From positions 1-11,191 of the forward strand of contig CALVJF010000017.1 in NCBI GenBank assembly GCA_944331885.1: a stretch of DNA of 11,191 nt, written 5' to 3'. Of this stretch, positions 1-6,092 are shown in pieces. The notes under the pieces are model-generated. The model did no database searches. It was not told where the DNA came from and saw only the letters and a program-made list of their open reading frames with translations. The translations under genes and the position numbers were made by a program. Origin of the DNA: an uncultured Bacilli bacterium (GTDB lineage: Bacteria > Bacillota_I > Bacilli_A > RF39 > UBA660). Numbering within the stretch: the stretch's first letter is position 1; every line of letters begins with the position of its first letter.

Positions 1-731
1 AAATTCTTCACAAATATCAAGAACAACTTGAATGGTTGGAAATTTTTCGGGAAGGAATGAATTATGTAGTTAAAGCTCAAGACCGTATTATAACAAATAT
101 TGAACCCATGCCCAATTATTGTGATGTTATAGCCAAAAAAGACGGCATAATAAAGCGAATAGTTCCAATTAATGGTGAAACCATTACCGATTTAAATAAA
201 TATGTAAGAGAAGGGGATACGCTAATTACCGGGAAAATAATAGCTAATGAAGAAATGAAAACCACCACCTGCGCACAAGGGCTGATCTATGCTGAAACTT
301 GGTATCAAATTTCTATTTCTATGCCTAAAGAAGAAATTATCAAATCATATACAGATAAAAAACGCTATAACCTTTTTATCGAAAGCAATAACTTTTCTTG
401 GAAAATTTTTCGTAGTCGCCTTGATAAATTTGATACAACTAATAATCTTTTATTAAAAATAGGAGACTATAAGTTATACCTTCAACAAGAACAAGAATAT
501 GAAATTAAAAAAGAAAATCTAACTGATAAAGAAATTATTTCTAAAATTAATGAAGAAATAAATCTAAAATTAAAAACAAAGTTAAAAGAAGATTATAAAA
601 TATTATCACAAAAAGTTTTGAAAAAAAGTATAAATGATAGTACAATATATATGGAAGTATTTGTTACAGTTGAAGAGCAAATTGGAATGACTAAGCAAAT
701 GCCACTTCCAGAAGAAAAAGGGGATGAGTAG
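1..731 (+). CDS. yqfD: Sporulation protein YqfD, C-terminal part (cut by left edge)
   Basis: The reading frame is open to the left edge (first full codon at base 3) and ends in TAG at 729-731, giving about 242 residues. A TTG at 36 lies inside the frame, but the residues before it continue the protein, so the real start is outside the window. B. subtilis YqfD is about 400 aa, so roughly the last 60 percent is present. The visible part has no membrane segment; in the family the hydrophobic segment lies further N-terminal. It is a soluble-looking mix of beta strands (GIIKRIVPINGET, GDTLITGKI) and a charged C-terminal portion. Family knowledge: YqfD is a sigma-E-dependent, mother-cell sporulation protein usually next to yqfC, with no known biochemical activity. 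Position upstream of ybeY-dgkA-era matches the Bacillus order. AAAAGGGG within its end probably serves as the ribosome site of the next gene. Confidence 0.85.
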   Translation, partial: ILHKYQEQLEWLEIFREGMNYVVKAQDRIITNIEPMPNYCDVIAKKDGIIKRIVPINGETITDLNKYVREGDTLITGKIIANEEMKTTTCAQGLIYAETWYQISISMPKEEIIKSYTDKKRYNLFIESNNFSWKIFRSRLDKFDTTNNLLLKIGDYKLYLQQEQEYEIKKENLTDKEIISKINEEINLKLKTKLKEDYKILSQKVLKKSINDSTIYMEVFVTVEEQIGMTKQMPLPEEKGDE

Positions 732-733
732 TA

Positions 734-1348
734 ATGGTCCATCAAACTCTTCAAAATACAATGCATAGAGCATGGCCAATGATTTTAATATTTTGTGTGG
801 TAATAATAGCGGTACGAATCTCATATTTAAAACAGCATCATAAAAAAATAATTTTTTATCGTGAAATTTTTAGCCTCATCTTTATTATATATATACTATT
901 GTTATATGAATTAGTTACAAATACAGAAAGAGGAAATGGAGGATTAAATTTAATCCCTTTTACTGAAATAACTCGTTACGAATTAGGCAGTGATTTGTTT
1001 ATTTATAATGTAATAGGAAATATTTTAGTGTTCGTTCCCTTTGGCTTTTTTGTTTCCCAATTCATTAACGCAAAAAAAGTAATAACAATATCAGCAATTA
1101 CGTTTATATCTAGTTTAACAATTGAATTAGTTCAGTATCGTATTGGACGAGCATTTGATGTCGATGACATTATATTAAATATAATAGGAGGAATAATTGG
1201 ATTCTTAGTGTATATTGCTCTTAAAGCAATTCAAGATCACCTCCCATCGATATTCAAAAGTGATTTATTTTATAATATTATAAGTATCATAGTTAGTATT
1301 TTATTAGTTTTTACATTTTATAAATATATTGGTTTTGGGTGGTTTTAA
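734..1348 (+). CDS. VanZ-family integral membrane protein
   Basis: A 204-aa protein with about six hydrophobic segments (near residues 13-32, 42-61, 88-107, 113-131, 141-162 and 177-197). It carries the VanZ-family signatures: an NLIPF motif after the second segment, N-x-x-x-FVPFGFF in the third, and ELVQ followed by R-x-FDVDDIILN-x-x-G. VanZ of the Tn1546 vancomycin cluster gives low-level teicoplanin resistance, but most chromosomal homologues have no known substrate, so no resistance role is claimed. The ATG at 734 follows AAAAGGGG by 10 nt and starts 2 nt after the yqfD stop. Its TAA overlaps the ybeY ATG by one base, so it looks translationally coupled to ybeY. In B. subtilis this slot is taken by phoH and pgpH, both absent here. 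Confidence 0.88.
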   Translation: MVHQTLQNTMHRAWPMILIFCVVIIAVRISYLKQHHKKIIFYREIFSLIFIIYILLLYELVTNTERGNGGLNLIPFTEITRYELGSDLFIYNVIGNILVFVPFGFFVSQFINAKKVITISAITFISSLTIELVQYRIGRAFDVDDIILNIIGGIIGFLVYIALKAIQDHLPSIFKSDLFYNIISIIVSILLVFTFYKYIGFGWF

Positions 1349-1791
1349 TGAATGATTTTACAATAAATGATTTAGGGTTATACAAAGATTATAGTTACCT
1401 AAATGAATTAATAGAATATGCGTTGGATTATTTACAAGTAAAAAATGCAATCTTATCTATCATATTTGTTGATGAGAAAACAATTAGGGAAATTAATCGT
1501 GATTATCGCCAACAAGATCGAGTAACAGACGTTATTTCATTTGCATTTGAAGATAATGAAAATATAGTGTATAATGATATGTGTCGTCCATTAGGAGAAA
1601 TATATATATGTATTCCTCGCATGATTGAACAAGCAAAAGAGTATGGTCATAGTGAAAAACGTGAATTAAGCTTTTTAACTATCCATGGTTTACTGCATTT
1701 ATTAGGATACGATCATATGAACGCAAAAGAAGAAAAAGAAATGTTTGAATTACAGGAGTTGATTTTAGATGGCAAAGATATCACGAGATGA
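1348..1791 (+). CDS. ybeY: Endoribonuclease YbeY (rRNA maturation factor)
   Basis: A 147-aa protein with the diagnostic UPF0054/YbeY zinc motif HGLLHLLGYDH at residues 113-123 (His113, His117, His123), preceded by the conserved D-R-x-TDV-x-SF-x-F and PLGEI segments. YbeY is a single-strand-specific metal-dependent endoribonuclease for 16S rRNA 3'-end processing and ribosome quality control. The chosen ATG at 1348 overlaps the VanZ stop (TAATG). A GTG nine bases upstream (1339) is in frame, but the ATG is preceded by GGGTGG at a better distance, and the resulting length fits the family (about 150 aa). The 3' end overlaps dgkA by 23 bases. Neighbours dgkA and era are the usual partners; Era and YbeY both act on 16S rRNA. 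Confidence 0.95.
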   Translation: MNDFTINDLGLYKDYSYLNELIEYALDYLQVKNAILSIIFVDEKTIREINRDYRQQDRVTDVISFAFEDNENIVYNDMCRPLGEIYICIPRMIEQAKEYGHSEKRELSFLTIHGLLHLLGYDHMNAKEEKEMFELQELILDGKDITR

Positions 1792-2170
1792 TATAAAAGT
1801 AAGAGGATTTGCAAGGTTTAAAAAAAGTTTTGGGTATAGTATTGATGGCTTGAAATACGCATACAAATATGAACAAAGTATGTTAATACATATATTTGCT
1901 ACAATTTTGGCAATTACACTTGGTCTTATTTGTCAAATAACCTTGATAGAATGGTGTATGGTATTTATTGCTATTGGTATAGTTTTGGCCGGAGAATTAA
2001 TAAATACGGCAATTGAAGCTGTTGTTGATCTTGTTACATTAGAAATTCACCCTCTAGCAAAAATAGCAAAAGATTGTGGTAGTGCTGCTACATTTGTTAT
2101 GTCAGTTATTGCTGCAATAATCGGGTGTTTAGTATACATTCCTCATTTTATTGAAATGCTAGGATTATAA
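1769..2170 (+). CDS. dgkA: Undecaprenol/diacylglycerol kinase, DgkA family
   Basis: A 133-aa membrane protein with three hydrophobic helices (about residues 38-55, 60-79 and 105-125). It has the DgkA active-site stretch GELINTAIEAVVDL (Glu76, Asn79, Glu83 and Asp87 corresponding to the catalytic and metal-binding positions of the family), followed by HPLAKIAKDCGSAA. In Gram-positive bacteria this enzyme phosphorylates undecaprenol with ATP, recycling the lipid carrier for wall synthesis. ATG at 1769 is preceded by AGGAG (1754-1758) inside ybeY. The stop TAA shares its last A with the era start. The order ybeY-dgkA-era is conserved in Firmicutes, but cdd (cytidine deaminase), often found between dgkA and era, is missing. 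Confidence 0.94.
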   Translation: MAKISRDDIKVRGFARFKKSFGYSIDGLKYAYKYEQSMLIHIFATILAITLGLICQITLIEWCMVFIAIGIVLAGELINTAIEAVVDLVTLEIHPLAKIAKDCGSAATFVMSVIAAIIGCLVYIPHFIEMLGL

Positions 2171-3054
2171 TGCGTAGTGGTTTTGTAAGTATTATTGGTC
2201 GACCTAATGTTGGCAAAAGCACATTATTAAATTGTATTACTGAGCACAAAATTGCTATTACATCAAATAAAGCAGGAACAACCAGAAACATTATTCAAGG
2301 AATCTACAATGAGCCAAATTATCAAATAGTTTTTGTTGATACTCCAGGAATTCATAAACCTATTAATAAGCTAGGAAAGTTACTAAATAAACAAGCTTTT
2401 TCCTTAACAAAAGACATTGATGCAATTCTATTCGTAGTAGATGCTTGCGATGGCTTAGGAACTGGAGATCGCCGAATTATTGAAAATTTAAAAAATACTT
2501 CGTCACCAGTTATTCTCGTTTTAAATAAAATTGATAAATTAGATAAAGAACAAATAATCAAACGAATTTGTGATTATAAAGACTTGTACCCATTTGCTGA
2601 AATAGTACCTGTATCAGCATTTAAAGCAGATAATATTGAACATCTAATTGAAGTAATAAAAAAGTATTTAAATGATAGCATTCGTTATTTTGATGAAAAC
2701 ACAATCACTACTAATAGTAGAAAATTTATGATTAGTGAATATGTAAGAGAAAAATTATTAAATCTTACTGAACAAGAAATACCGCATAGTATTACCTGTT
2801 ATACTAGTCAATTTAGTGAAGAAACAAACATCATTAACATAGTAGTCGATATTATAGTCGATCGCGATTCTTTAAAAAAAATAGTAATCGGCAAAAATGG
2901 TTCACTATTAAAACAAGTTGGTATAGAAGCTCGCCAAGATATTGAAGAATTATTAGGCAAAAAAGTATATTTAGAGTTATATGTTAAAACAATAGCCAAT
3001 TGGCGCGATAAAGAAAAATATCTAAAAGATTTAGGCTTTACAGATTTTGAATAA
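2170..3054 (+). CDS. era: GTPase Era
   Basis: A 294-aa protein of normal Era length. The G domain shows G1 GRPNVGKST (residues 10-18), the G2 threonines around 37-38, G3 DTPG (57-60), G4 NKID (119-122) and G5 VSA (148-150). The C-terminal KH domain has the RNA-binding loop GKNG (241-244) and the family ending with NW and LGF. Era binds the 3' end of 16S rRNA and acts as a checkpoint for 30S assembly at the membrane. Translation starts at the ATG overlapping the dgkA stop by one base, implying coupling. A weak hairpin follows the gene (see 3068-3104). Confidence 0.97.
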   Translation: MRSGFVSIIGRPNVGKSTLLNCITEHKIAITSNKAGTTRNIIQGIYNEPNYQIVFVDTPGIHKPINKLGKLLNKQAFSLTKDIDAILFVVDACDGLGTGDRRIIENLKNTSSPVILVLNKIDKLDKEQIIKRICDYKDLYPFAEIVPVSAFKADNIEHLIEVIKKYLNDSIRYFDENTITTNSRKFMISEYVREKLLNLTEQEIPHSITCYTSQFSEETNIINIVVDIIVDRDSLKKIVIGKNGSLLKQVGIEARQDIEELLGKKVYLELYVKTIANWRDKEKYLKDLGFTDFE

Positions 3055-3067
3055 AAAAAATAAAAAC

Positions 3068-3104
3068 GGCTCATTATAAAAATAAGAAAGGATGAGCTAT
3101 TTTT
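3068..3104 (+). promoter_or_regulatory. Hairpin around the yqzL ribosome site (possible weak terminator or attenuator)
   Basis: GCTCAT at 3069-3074 pairs exactly with ATGAGC at 3092-3097 (plus a G-U pair outside), enclosing a 17-nt loop that contains AAAGG (3087-3091), the only ribosome-binding sequence upstream of the yqzL ATG at 3105. The 3' arm is followed by TATTTTT. The element could act as a weak terminator after era, or limit translation of yqzL; the sequence does not decide between them, and the stem is short. Confidence 0.35.
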
Positions 3105-3191
3105 ATGAATAAAAAAGAAGCCTGGGAAAAATTTAAACAAACAGGAAAAATAGAATATTACTTAGAGTATAAAAGACAAGAAAAGAAGTGA
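3105..3191 (+). CDS. yqzL: YqzL family small protein
   Basis: A 28-codon ORF with 50 nt between it and era, overlapping the upstream side of recO. The peptide (MNKKEAWEKFKQTGKIEYYL, then eight charged or aromatic residues) has the pattern W-x-x-F-x-x-TG-x-I-x-x-YL of YqzL, which in Bacillus sits at exactly this place between era and recO. The B. subtilis protein is longer (about 45-50 aa), so this one is a minimal form. No function is established for YqzL; there is no membrane segment or signal peptide. The ATG follows AAAGG at about 13 nt, a rather long spacing. The end of the gene supplies the ribosome site GAAGTGAT for recO. Confidence 0.75.
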   Translation: MNKKEAWEKFKQTGKIEYYLEYKRQEKK

Positions 3192-3196
3192 TAATC

Positions 3197-3928
3197 TTGT
3201 TAAAAAAAATAGAAGGTTTTATATTAACTGAAACTCCAAATGGAGAAAATTCTAAGATTTTAAACATTTTAACTAACGAACATGGTTTAATAGGTGCAAT
3301 AGCCAAAGGTGTTAAAAGCTCCAAGAACCCTTTAAGATCTAAAGCTTCAAAATATACTTATGGAATTTTTTACCTTGATTATTATGATAATAAATTATCA
3401 AAGTTAGAAGATATAGACGTTATTAATAGTTTTAAAGAAATAAAAAAAGATATTATTAAAATTAGTTACCTTGCTTACATTTGCGACTTAACTTATCAAG
3501 TAGTAAAAGAAAATTATCAAAATTCAATATACGAAAACTTTATCAATGCTATATTAAAAATTGAAGCTGGTTTAAATCCAATGGTTTTAACGAATATCTT
3601 AGAAATAAAATACTTAGATTATTTAGGCGTTAGATTAAACTTAGAATCATGCGTTTATTGCGGTAGTAAAAAGAACATTGTTACTATTGATCCTGATGCT
3701 GGAGGATTTATATGCCAAGAATGTTACCACAATGAGCCAATAATAAATACTAAAATAATAAATTTGTTACGAAAATATTATTTAGTCAAAATATCATCAA
3801 TAACTAAATTAAATATTAATGAATCTTCTATTTTTTTAATTAACCGATTTCTAAATCAATATTATGAACGATTTACTGGATTATACCTCCAAAGTAAAAA
3901 ATTTTTAAATACCCTTGTCAATCAATAA
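3197..3928 (+). CDS. recO: DNA repair protein RecO
   Basis: A 243-aa protein from the preferred TTG start. The N-terminal OB fold begins L-KKIEGFIL and continues with ENSKILNILT-x-EHG and AKG, as in Bacillus RecO. A four-cysteine zinc site is present (CVYC at 152-155 and CQEC at 173-176 in this numbering). The C-terminal helices end with YYERFTGLYLQSKKFL, typical of the family. RecO works with RecR to load RecA on SSB-coated DNA. An in-frame GTG at 3188, overlapping the yqzL stop, would add three residues; TTG 3197 is preferred because it aligns with the family N-terminus and lies 8 nt after the GAAG of GAAGTGAT (3185-3192). The 3' end carries the promoter of the T-box operon. Confidence 0.94.
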   Translation: MLKKIEGFILTETPNGENSKILNILTNEHGLIGAIAKGVKSSKNPLRSKASKYTYGIFYLDYYDNKLSKLEDIDVINSFKEIKKDIIKISYLAYICDLTYQVVKENYQNSIYENFINAILKIEAGLNPMVLTNILEIKYLDYLGVRLNLESCVYCGSKKNIVTIDPDAGGFICQECYHNEPIINTKIINLLRKYYLVKISSITKLNINESSIFLINRFLNQYYERFTGLYLQSKKFLNTLVNQ

Positions 3929-3943
3929 AAAATAGGCTATAAT
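3915..3943 (+). promoter_or_regulatory. Sigma-A-type promoter of the T-box/LOG/glyS operon
   Basis: TTGTCA (3915-3920) and TATAAT (3938-3943) are separated by exactly 17 nt. The -35 box lies within the last codons of recO. Predicted transcription start is about 3950, giving a T-box leader of only about 140 nt before the first gene. Confidence 0.85.
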
Positions 3944-3949
3944 TAAACA

Positions 3950-4071
3950 CATACAAGCGATGATTAGTCTGGCAAGCTAGGAGCTATATAATTTATAAGG
4001 TGATTTCGTCTAGAAATAAATAGGGTGGAACCGCGCAATAATGCGTCCCTATATTTATTTCTAGATTTTTT
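3950..4071 (+). promoter_or_regulatory. Glycine T-box riboswitch with very short Stem I
   Basis: The T-box core AGGGTGGAACCGCG is at 4022-4035 and a terminator follows, ahead of a glyS operon. The core carries TGGA, which pairs with an NCCA end whose discriminator base is U, as in bacterial tRNA-Gly. The 5' part keeps the conserved Stem I base: GATGA (3959-3963) on one side and GGAGC (3980-3984) on the other. Between these arms only about 16 nt remain, with GGC followed by A at 3971-3974, a glycine codon in the place of the specifier. Proposed folding: AGC 3956-3958 with GCT 3983-3985, a kink-turn-like internal loop, TAG 3965-3967 with CTA 3977-3979, and a terminal loop bearing GGC. No room exists for the distal Stem I platform, and Stem II is not evident. 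Known logic: uncharged tRNA-Gly binding stabilises the antiterminator and lets transcription continue. Confidence 0.9.
4009..4071 (+). terminator. T-box terminator hairpin
   Basis: The arm at 4009-4025 (TCTAGAAATAAATAGGG) pairs with the arm at 4047-4065 (CCCTA...TTTATTTCTAGA) apart from a 2-nt bulge, followed by TTTTTT (4066-4071). The helix encloses the antiterminator region. A competing small hairpin, ATTTC 4003-4007 with GAAAT 4013-4017, would block its lower half. No separate terminator is seen after recO, so this element probably also stops read-through from the yqfD-recO operon. Confidence 0.85.
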
Positions 4072-4088
4072 ATTGGAGGAGGAATTTT

Positions 4089-4631
4089 ATGAATGTTTTT
4101 ATTGGCTGCTCATCAAGTCAAAATATTTCTGCAGAATACTTAAAAGTTGCAAAATCTGTTGCTCAAAAATTAGCAGCTTTACAACTTGACTTAGTTTTTG
4201 GCGCAGCTTCTACTTCAATGATGGGAGAATGTTATCGGGCATTTGAAAATAACAATGTTGAAGCGGTTACTGTTAAAACGTATGAAGATGATTTAAAAAA
4301 TTTACCTCAAGCTAAAAGCTATCTCGAAAAAAACACATTTTGTCGTCTTGATAGAATATATCAATTAAGTGACGTATTTGTAATTTTACCTGGTGGAGTA
4401 GGAACTTTAACAGAACTAATATCCATCTTAGAAGAATTACGGACATCTAAAGATCCCAAATTATTAATAATATATAATTACCGGGGGTTCTTTGACAAAA
4501 TACTGAATTTATTTACTGATTTAAAAAATCAAGGCTTTATAAGCCAAGAATTAAATAACTATTATCAAGTCGTAGATAATGAAAATAAAATAATTGAATT
4601 AATAAAGGAGAATTATAATGAAAGAAATTAA
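4089..4631 (+). CDS. LOG-family (SLOG Rossmann-fold) protein
   Basis: A 180-aa protein with the Rossmann-like LOG fold. PGGVGTLTE at 101-109 matches the PGGxGTxxE nucleotide-binding signature, preceded by SDVFVIL, and Arg86 sits where LOG proteins have a catalytic Arg. LOG enzymes hydrolyse nucleoside 5'-monophosphates (for example cytokinin ribotides) to base plus ribose 5-phosphate. However, the usual GGGxxGLMG loop reads GAASTSMMG (38-46) and the Lys after the Arg is Leu, so activity or substrate may differ and no substrate is assigned. The gene has a strong ribosome site (GGAGGAGG, 4075-4082), is the first cistron after the glycine T-box, and overlaps glyS by 14 bases, so it must be expressed in response to uncharged tRNA-Gly. 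The fold is confident; the function is not. Confidence 0.85.
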   Translation: MNVFIGCSSSQNISAEYLKVAKSVAQKLAALQLDLVFGAASTSMMGECYRAFENNNVEAVTVKTYEDDLKNLPQAKSYLEKNTFCRLDRIYQLSDVFVILPGGVGTLTELISILEELRTSKDPKLLIIYNYRGFFDKILNLFTDLKNQGFISQELNNYYQVVDNENKIIELIKENYNERN

Positions 4632-6006
4632 AATGGAAGATATAGTAAATTATTGTAAACAATACGGATTTATTTTTCAAGGAAGTGAAATTTATGGTGG
4701 ATTATCAAATACTTGGGATTATGGTCCTTTAGGTATTGAACTTAAAGAAAATGTTCGTCGTGCTTGGTGGAAAAAATTTATTCAAGAAAGTCCATACAAT
4801 TATGGGATACAAAGCGCCATTTTAATGAATCCAAAAGTCTGGGAAGCAACAGGACATGTTGCCAATTTTACTGATCCCTTAATTGATTGCAAAAAATGTA
4901 AAACTCGCGTGCGTGCTGATAAAATAGTAGATGCTTATTTAAAAGAACAACAACTTAATGAATCAAGTGATGGTTGGTCTAATGAAAAATTGGAAGAGTT
5001 TATTAGTGAAAATAGTATCCCATGCCCAAATTGTGGGGCTTGTGATTTCACCCCTGTACGTAAATTTAATTTATTATTTCAAACTCATCAAGGCGTTACT
5101 GAAGACGCTAAAAGCATAGTTTATCTTCGCCCAGAAACGGCTCAAGGTATTAAAGAAAATTTTAAAAATGTTGAACGTTCTATGCGCTTAAAACTACCAT
5201 TTGGTATTGGTCAAACTGGAAAAAGTTTTCGTAATGAAATAACTCCAGGAAATTTTACCTTTAGAACTAGAGAGTTTGAGCAAATGGAATTAGAATTTTT
5301 CTGCAAGCCAGGTACTGATTTAGATTGGTTTGGTTATTATAAAAATTTCTGCATGGACTGGCTAAAAAGTTTGGGACTAGAATCAGAAAGATTACGTTTC
5401 CGTGACCATTCCAAAGAGGAATTATCTTTCTATTCTGTAGCAACAACTGACATCGAGTTTTTATATCCACATGGTTGGGACGAACTATGGGGAATAGCAG
5501 ATCGTACTGATTACGATTTAAGCACTCATAAAGAACATTCTGGAGTAGATTTAACATACATTGATCCAGAAGACAATACACGATATATACCATATTGTAT
5601 TGAACCAGCTTTAGGATTAGATCGCGTTATTTTAGCCTTTCTTTGCGGGGCTTACAAAAAAGAAATTCTTGAAAATGGTGAAGAAAGAGAATTACTATCA
5701 ATTCACCCAGCTTTAGCACCAATTAAAGTAACTATTTTGCCATTAATTAAAAAATATCATTCTGAAAAAGCAATGGAAATCTATTCAGAATTATGTAAAT
5801 ATTTTATGGTAAGTTATGACGAATCCGGAAGTATTGGTAAAAGATATCGCCGTAGTGACGCAATTGGTACACCATTTGCAATTACTATTGATGATAATAC
5901 TCTTGAAAATGATGAGGTAACTCTTCGCGATCGTGATACGATGAATCAAATTACTATAAAAATATCTGAGCTAAAAGATTATATCCAACAAAGAATTGAA
6001 TTTTAA
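4618..6006 (+). CDS. glyS: Glycyl-tRNA synthetase, single-chain (alpha2) type
   Basis: A 462-aa class II synthetase that joins glycine to tRNA-Gly using ATP. It begins with the alpha2 GlyRS signature (GFIFQGSEIYGGLSNTWDYG) and has a Cys4 zinc site inserted in the catalytic domain (CKKC 91-94 and CPNC 136-139). It has RPETAQGI near 171-178, motif 2 FRNEITP...FTFRTREFEQME (204-223), motif 3 EPALGLDR near 330-336, and a C-terminal anticodon-binding domain. This is the eukaryote-like dimeric form, not the GlyQ/GlyS tetramer encoded at the equivalent place in B. subtilis. ATG 4618 follows AAAGGAG (4604-4610) by 7 nt; Met6 is an alternative start. It is controlled by the upstream glycine T-box. Confidence 0.97.
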   Translation: MKEIKMEDIVNYCKQYGFIFQGSEIYGGLSNTWDYGPLGIELKENVRRAWWKKFIQESPYNYGIQSAILMNPKVWEATGHVANFTDPLIDCKKCKTRVRADKIVDAYLKEQQLNESSDGWSNEKLEEFISENSIPCPNCGACDFTPVRKFNLLFQTHQGVTEDAKSIVYLRPETAQGIKENFKNVERSMRLKLPFGIGQTGKSFRNEITPGNFTFRTREFEQMELEFFCKPGTDLDWFGYYKNFCMDWLKSLGLESERLRFRDHSKEELSFYSVATTDIEFLYPHGWDELWGIADRTDYDLSTHKEHSGVDLTYIDPEDNTRYIPYCIEPALGLDRVILAFLCGAYKKEILENGEERELLSIHPALAPIKVTILPLIKKYHSEKAMEIYSELCKYFMVSYDESGSIGKRYRRSDAIGTPFAITIDDNTLENDEVTLRDRDTMNQITIKISELKDYIQQRIEF

Positions 6007-6014
6007 AACACTAT

Positions 6015-6035
6015 AAAGCACTATTTAGTGCTTTT
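6015..6035 (+). terminator. Terminator after glyS
   Basis: AAAGCACT (6015-6022) pairs perfectly with AGTGCTTT (6027-6034) around a 4-nt loop, followed by a short T-rich stretch (CTTTTGATTT). It separates the glyS operon from the next promoter. Confidence 0.75.
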
Positions 6036-6038
6036 GAT

Positions 6039-6067
6039 TTGTCATAAATATATAAATGTGCTATTAT
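6039..6067 (+). promoter_or_regulatory. Sigma-A-type promoter of the 554-aa gene
   Basis: TTGTCA (6039-6044), a 17-nt spacer, and TATTAT (6062-6067). The predicted start near 6074 leaves about 19 nt of leader containing the ribosome site AGGGGG (6080-6085). Confidence 0.75.
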
Positions 6068-6092
6068 AGATAACCTATTAGGGGGAAATATT

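Noticed and set aside
36..38. TTG at 36 as start of the first gene
   Set aside because: The frame stays open to base 3, and the residues before the TTG continue the protein; the gene is cut by the window edge.
606..824. Minus-strand ORF opposite yqfD/vanZ
   Set aside because: It lies opposite two well-supported + strand genes, has no recognisable protein pattern and no plausible ribosome site. The same holds for minus-strand ORFs at 2352-2561, 2808-3140, 3133-3324, 5267-5593 and 7376-7573.
1339..1347. GTG 1339 as the ybeY start
   Set aside because: ATG 1348 overlaps the upstream stop in a typical TAATG junction and has the better-placed ribosome site.
734..1348. Glycopeptide resistance gene
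   Set aside because: VanZ-family membrane proteins are common in chromosomes without resistance, and no vanHAX-type genes are present.
3189..3191. TGA read as tryptophan (mycoplasma code)
   Set aside because: TGG is used throughout, conserved genes contain no internal TGA, and this TGA is followed directly by TAA, so it gives no evidence for recoding.
3950..4035. A tRNA gene in the recO-LOG gap
   Set aside because: No cloverleaf or T-arm consensus; the conserved AGGGTGGAACCGCG and terminator identify a T-box leader.
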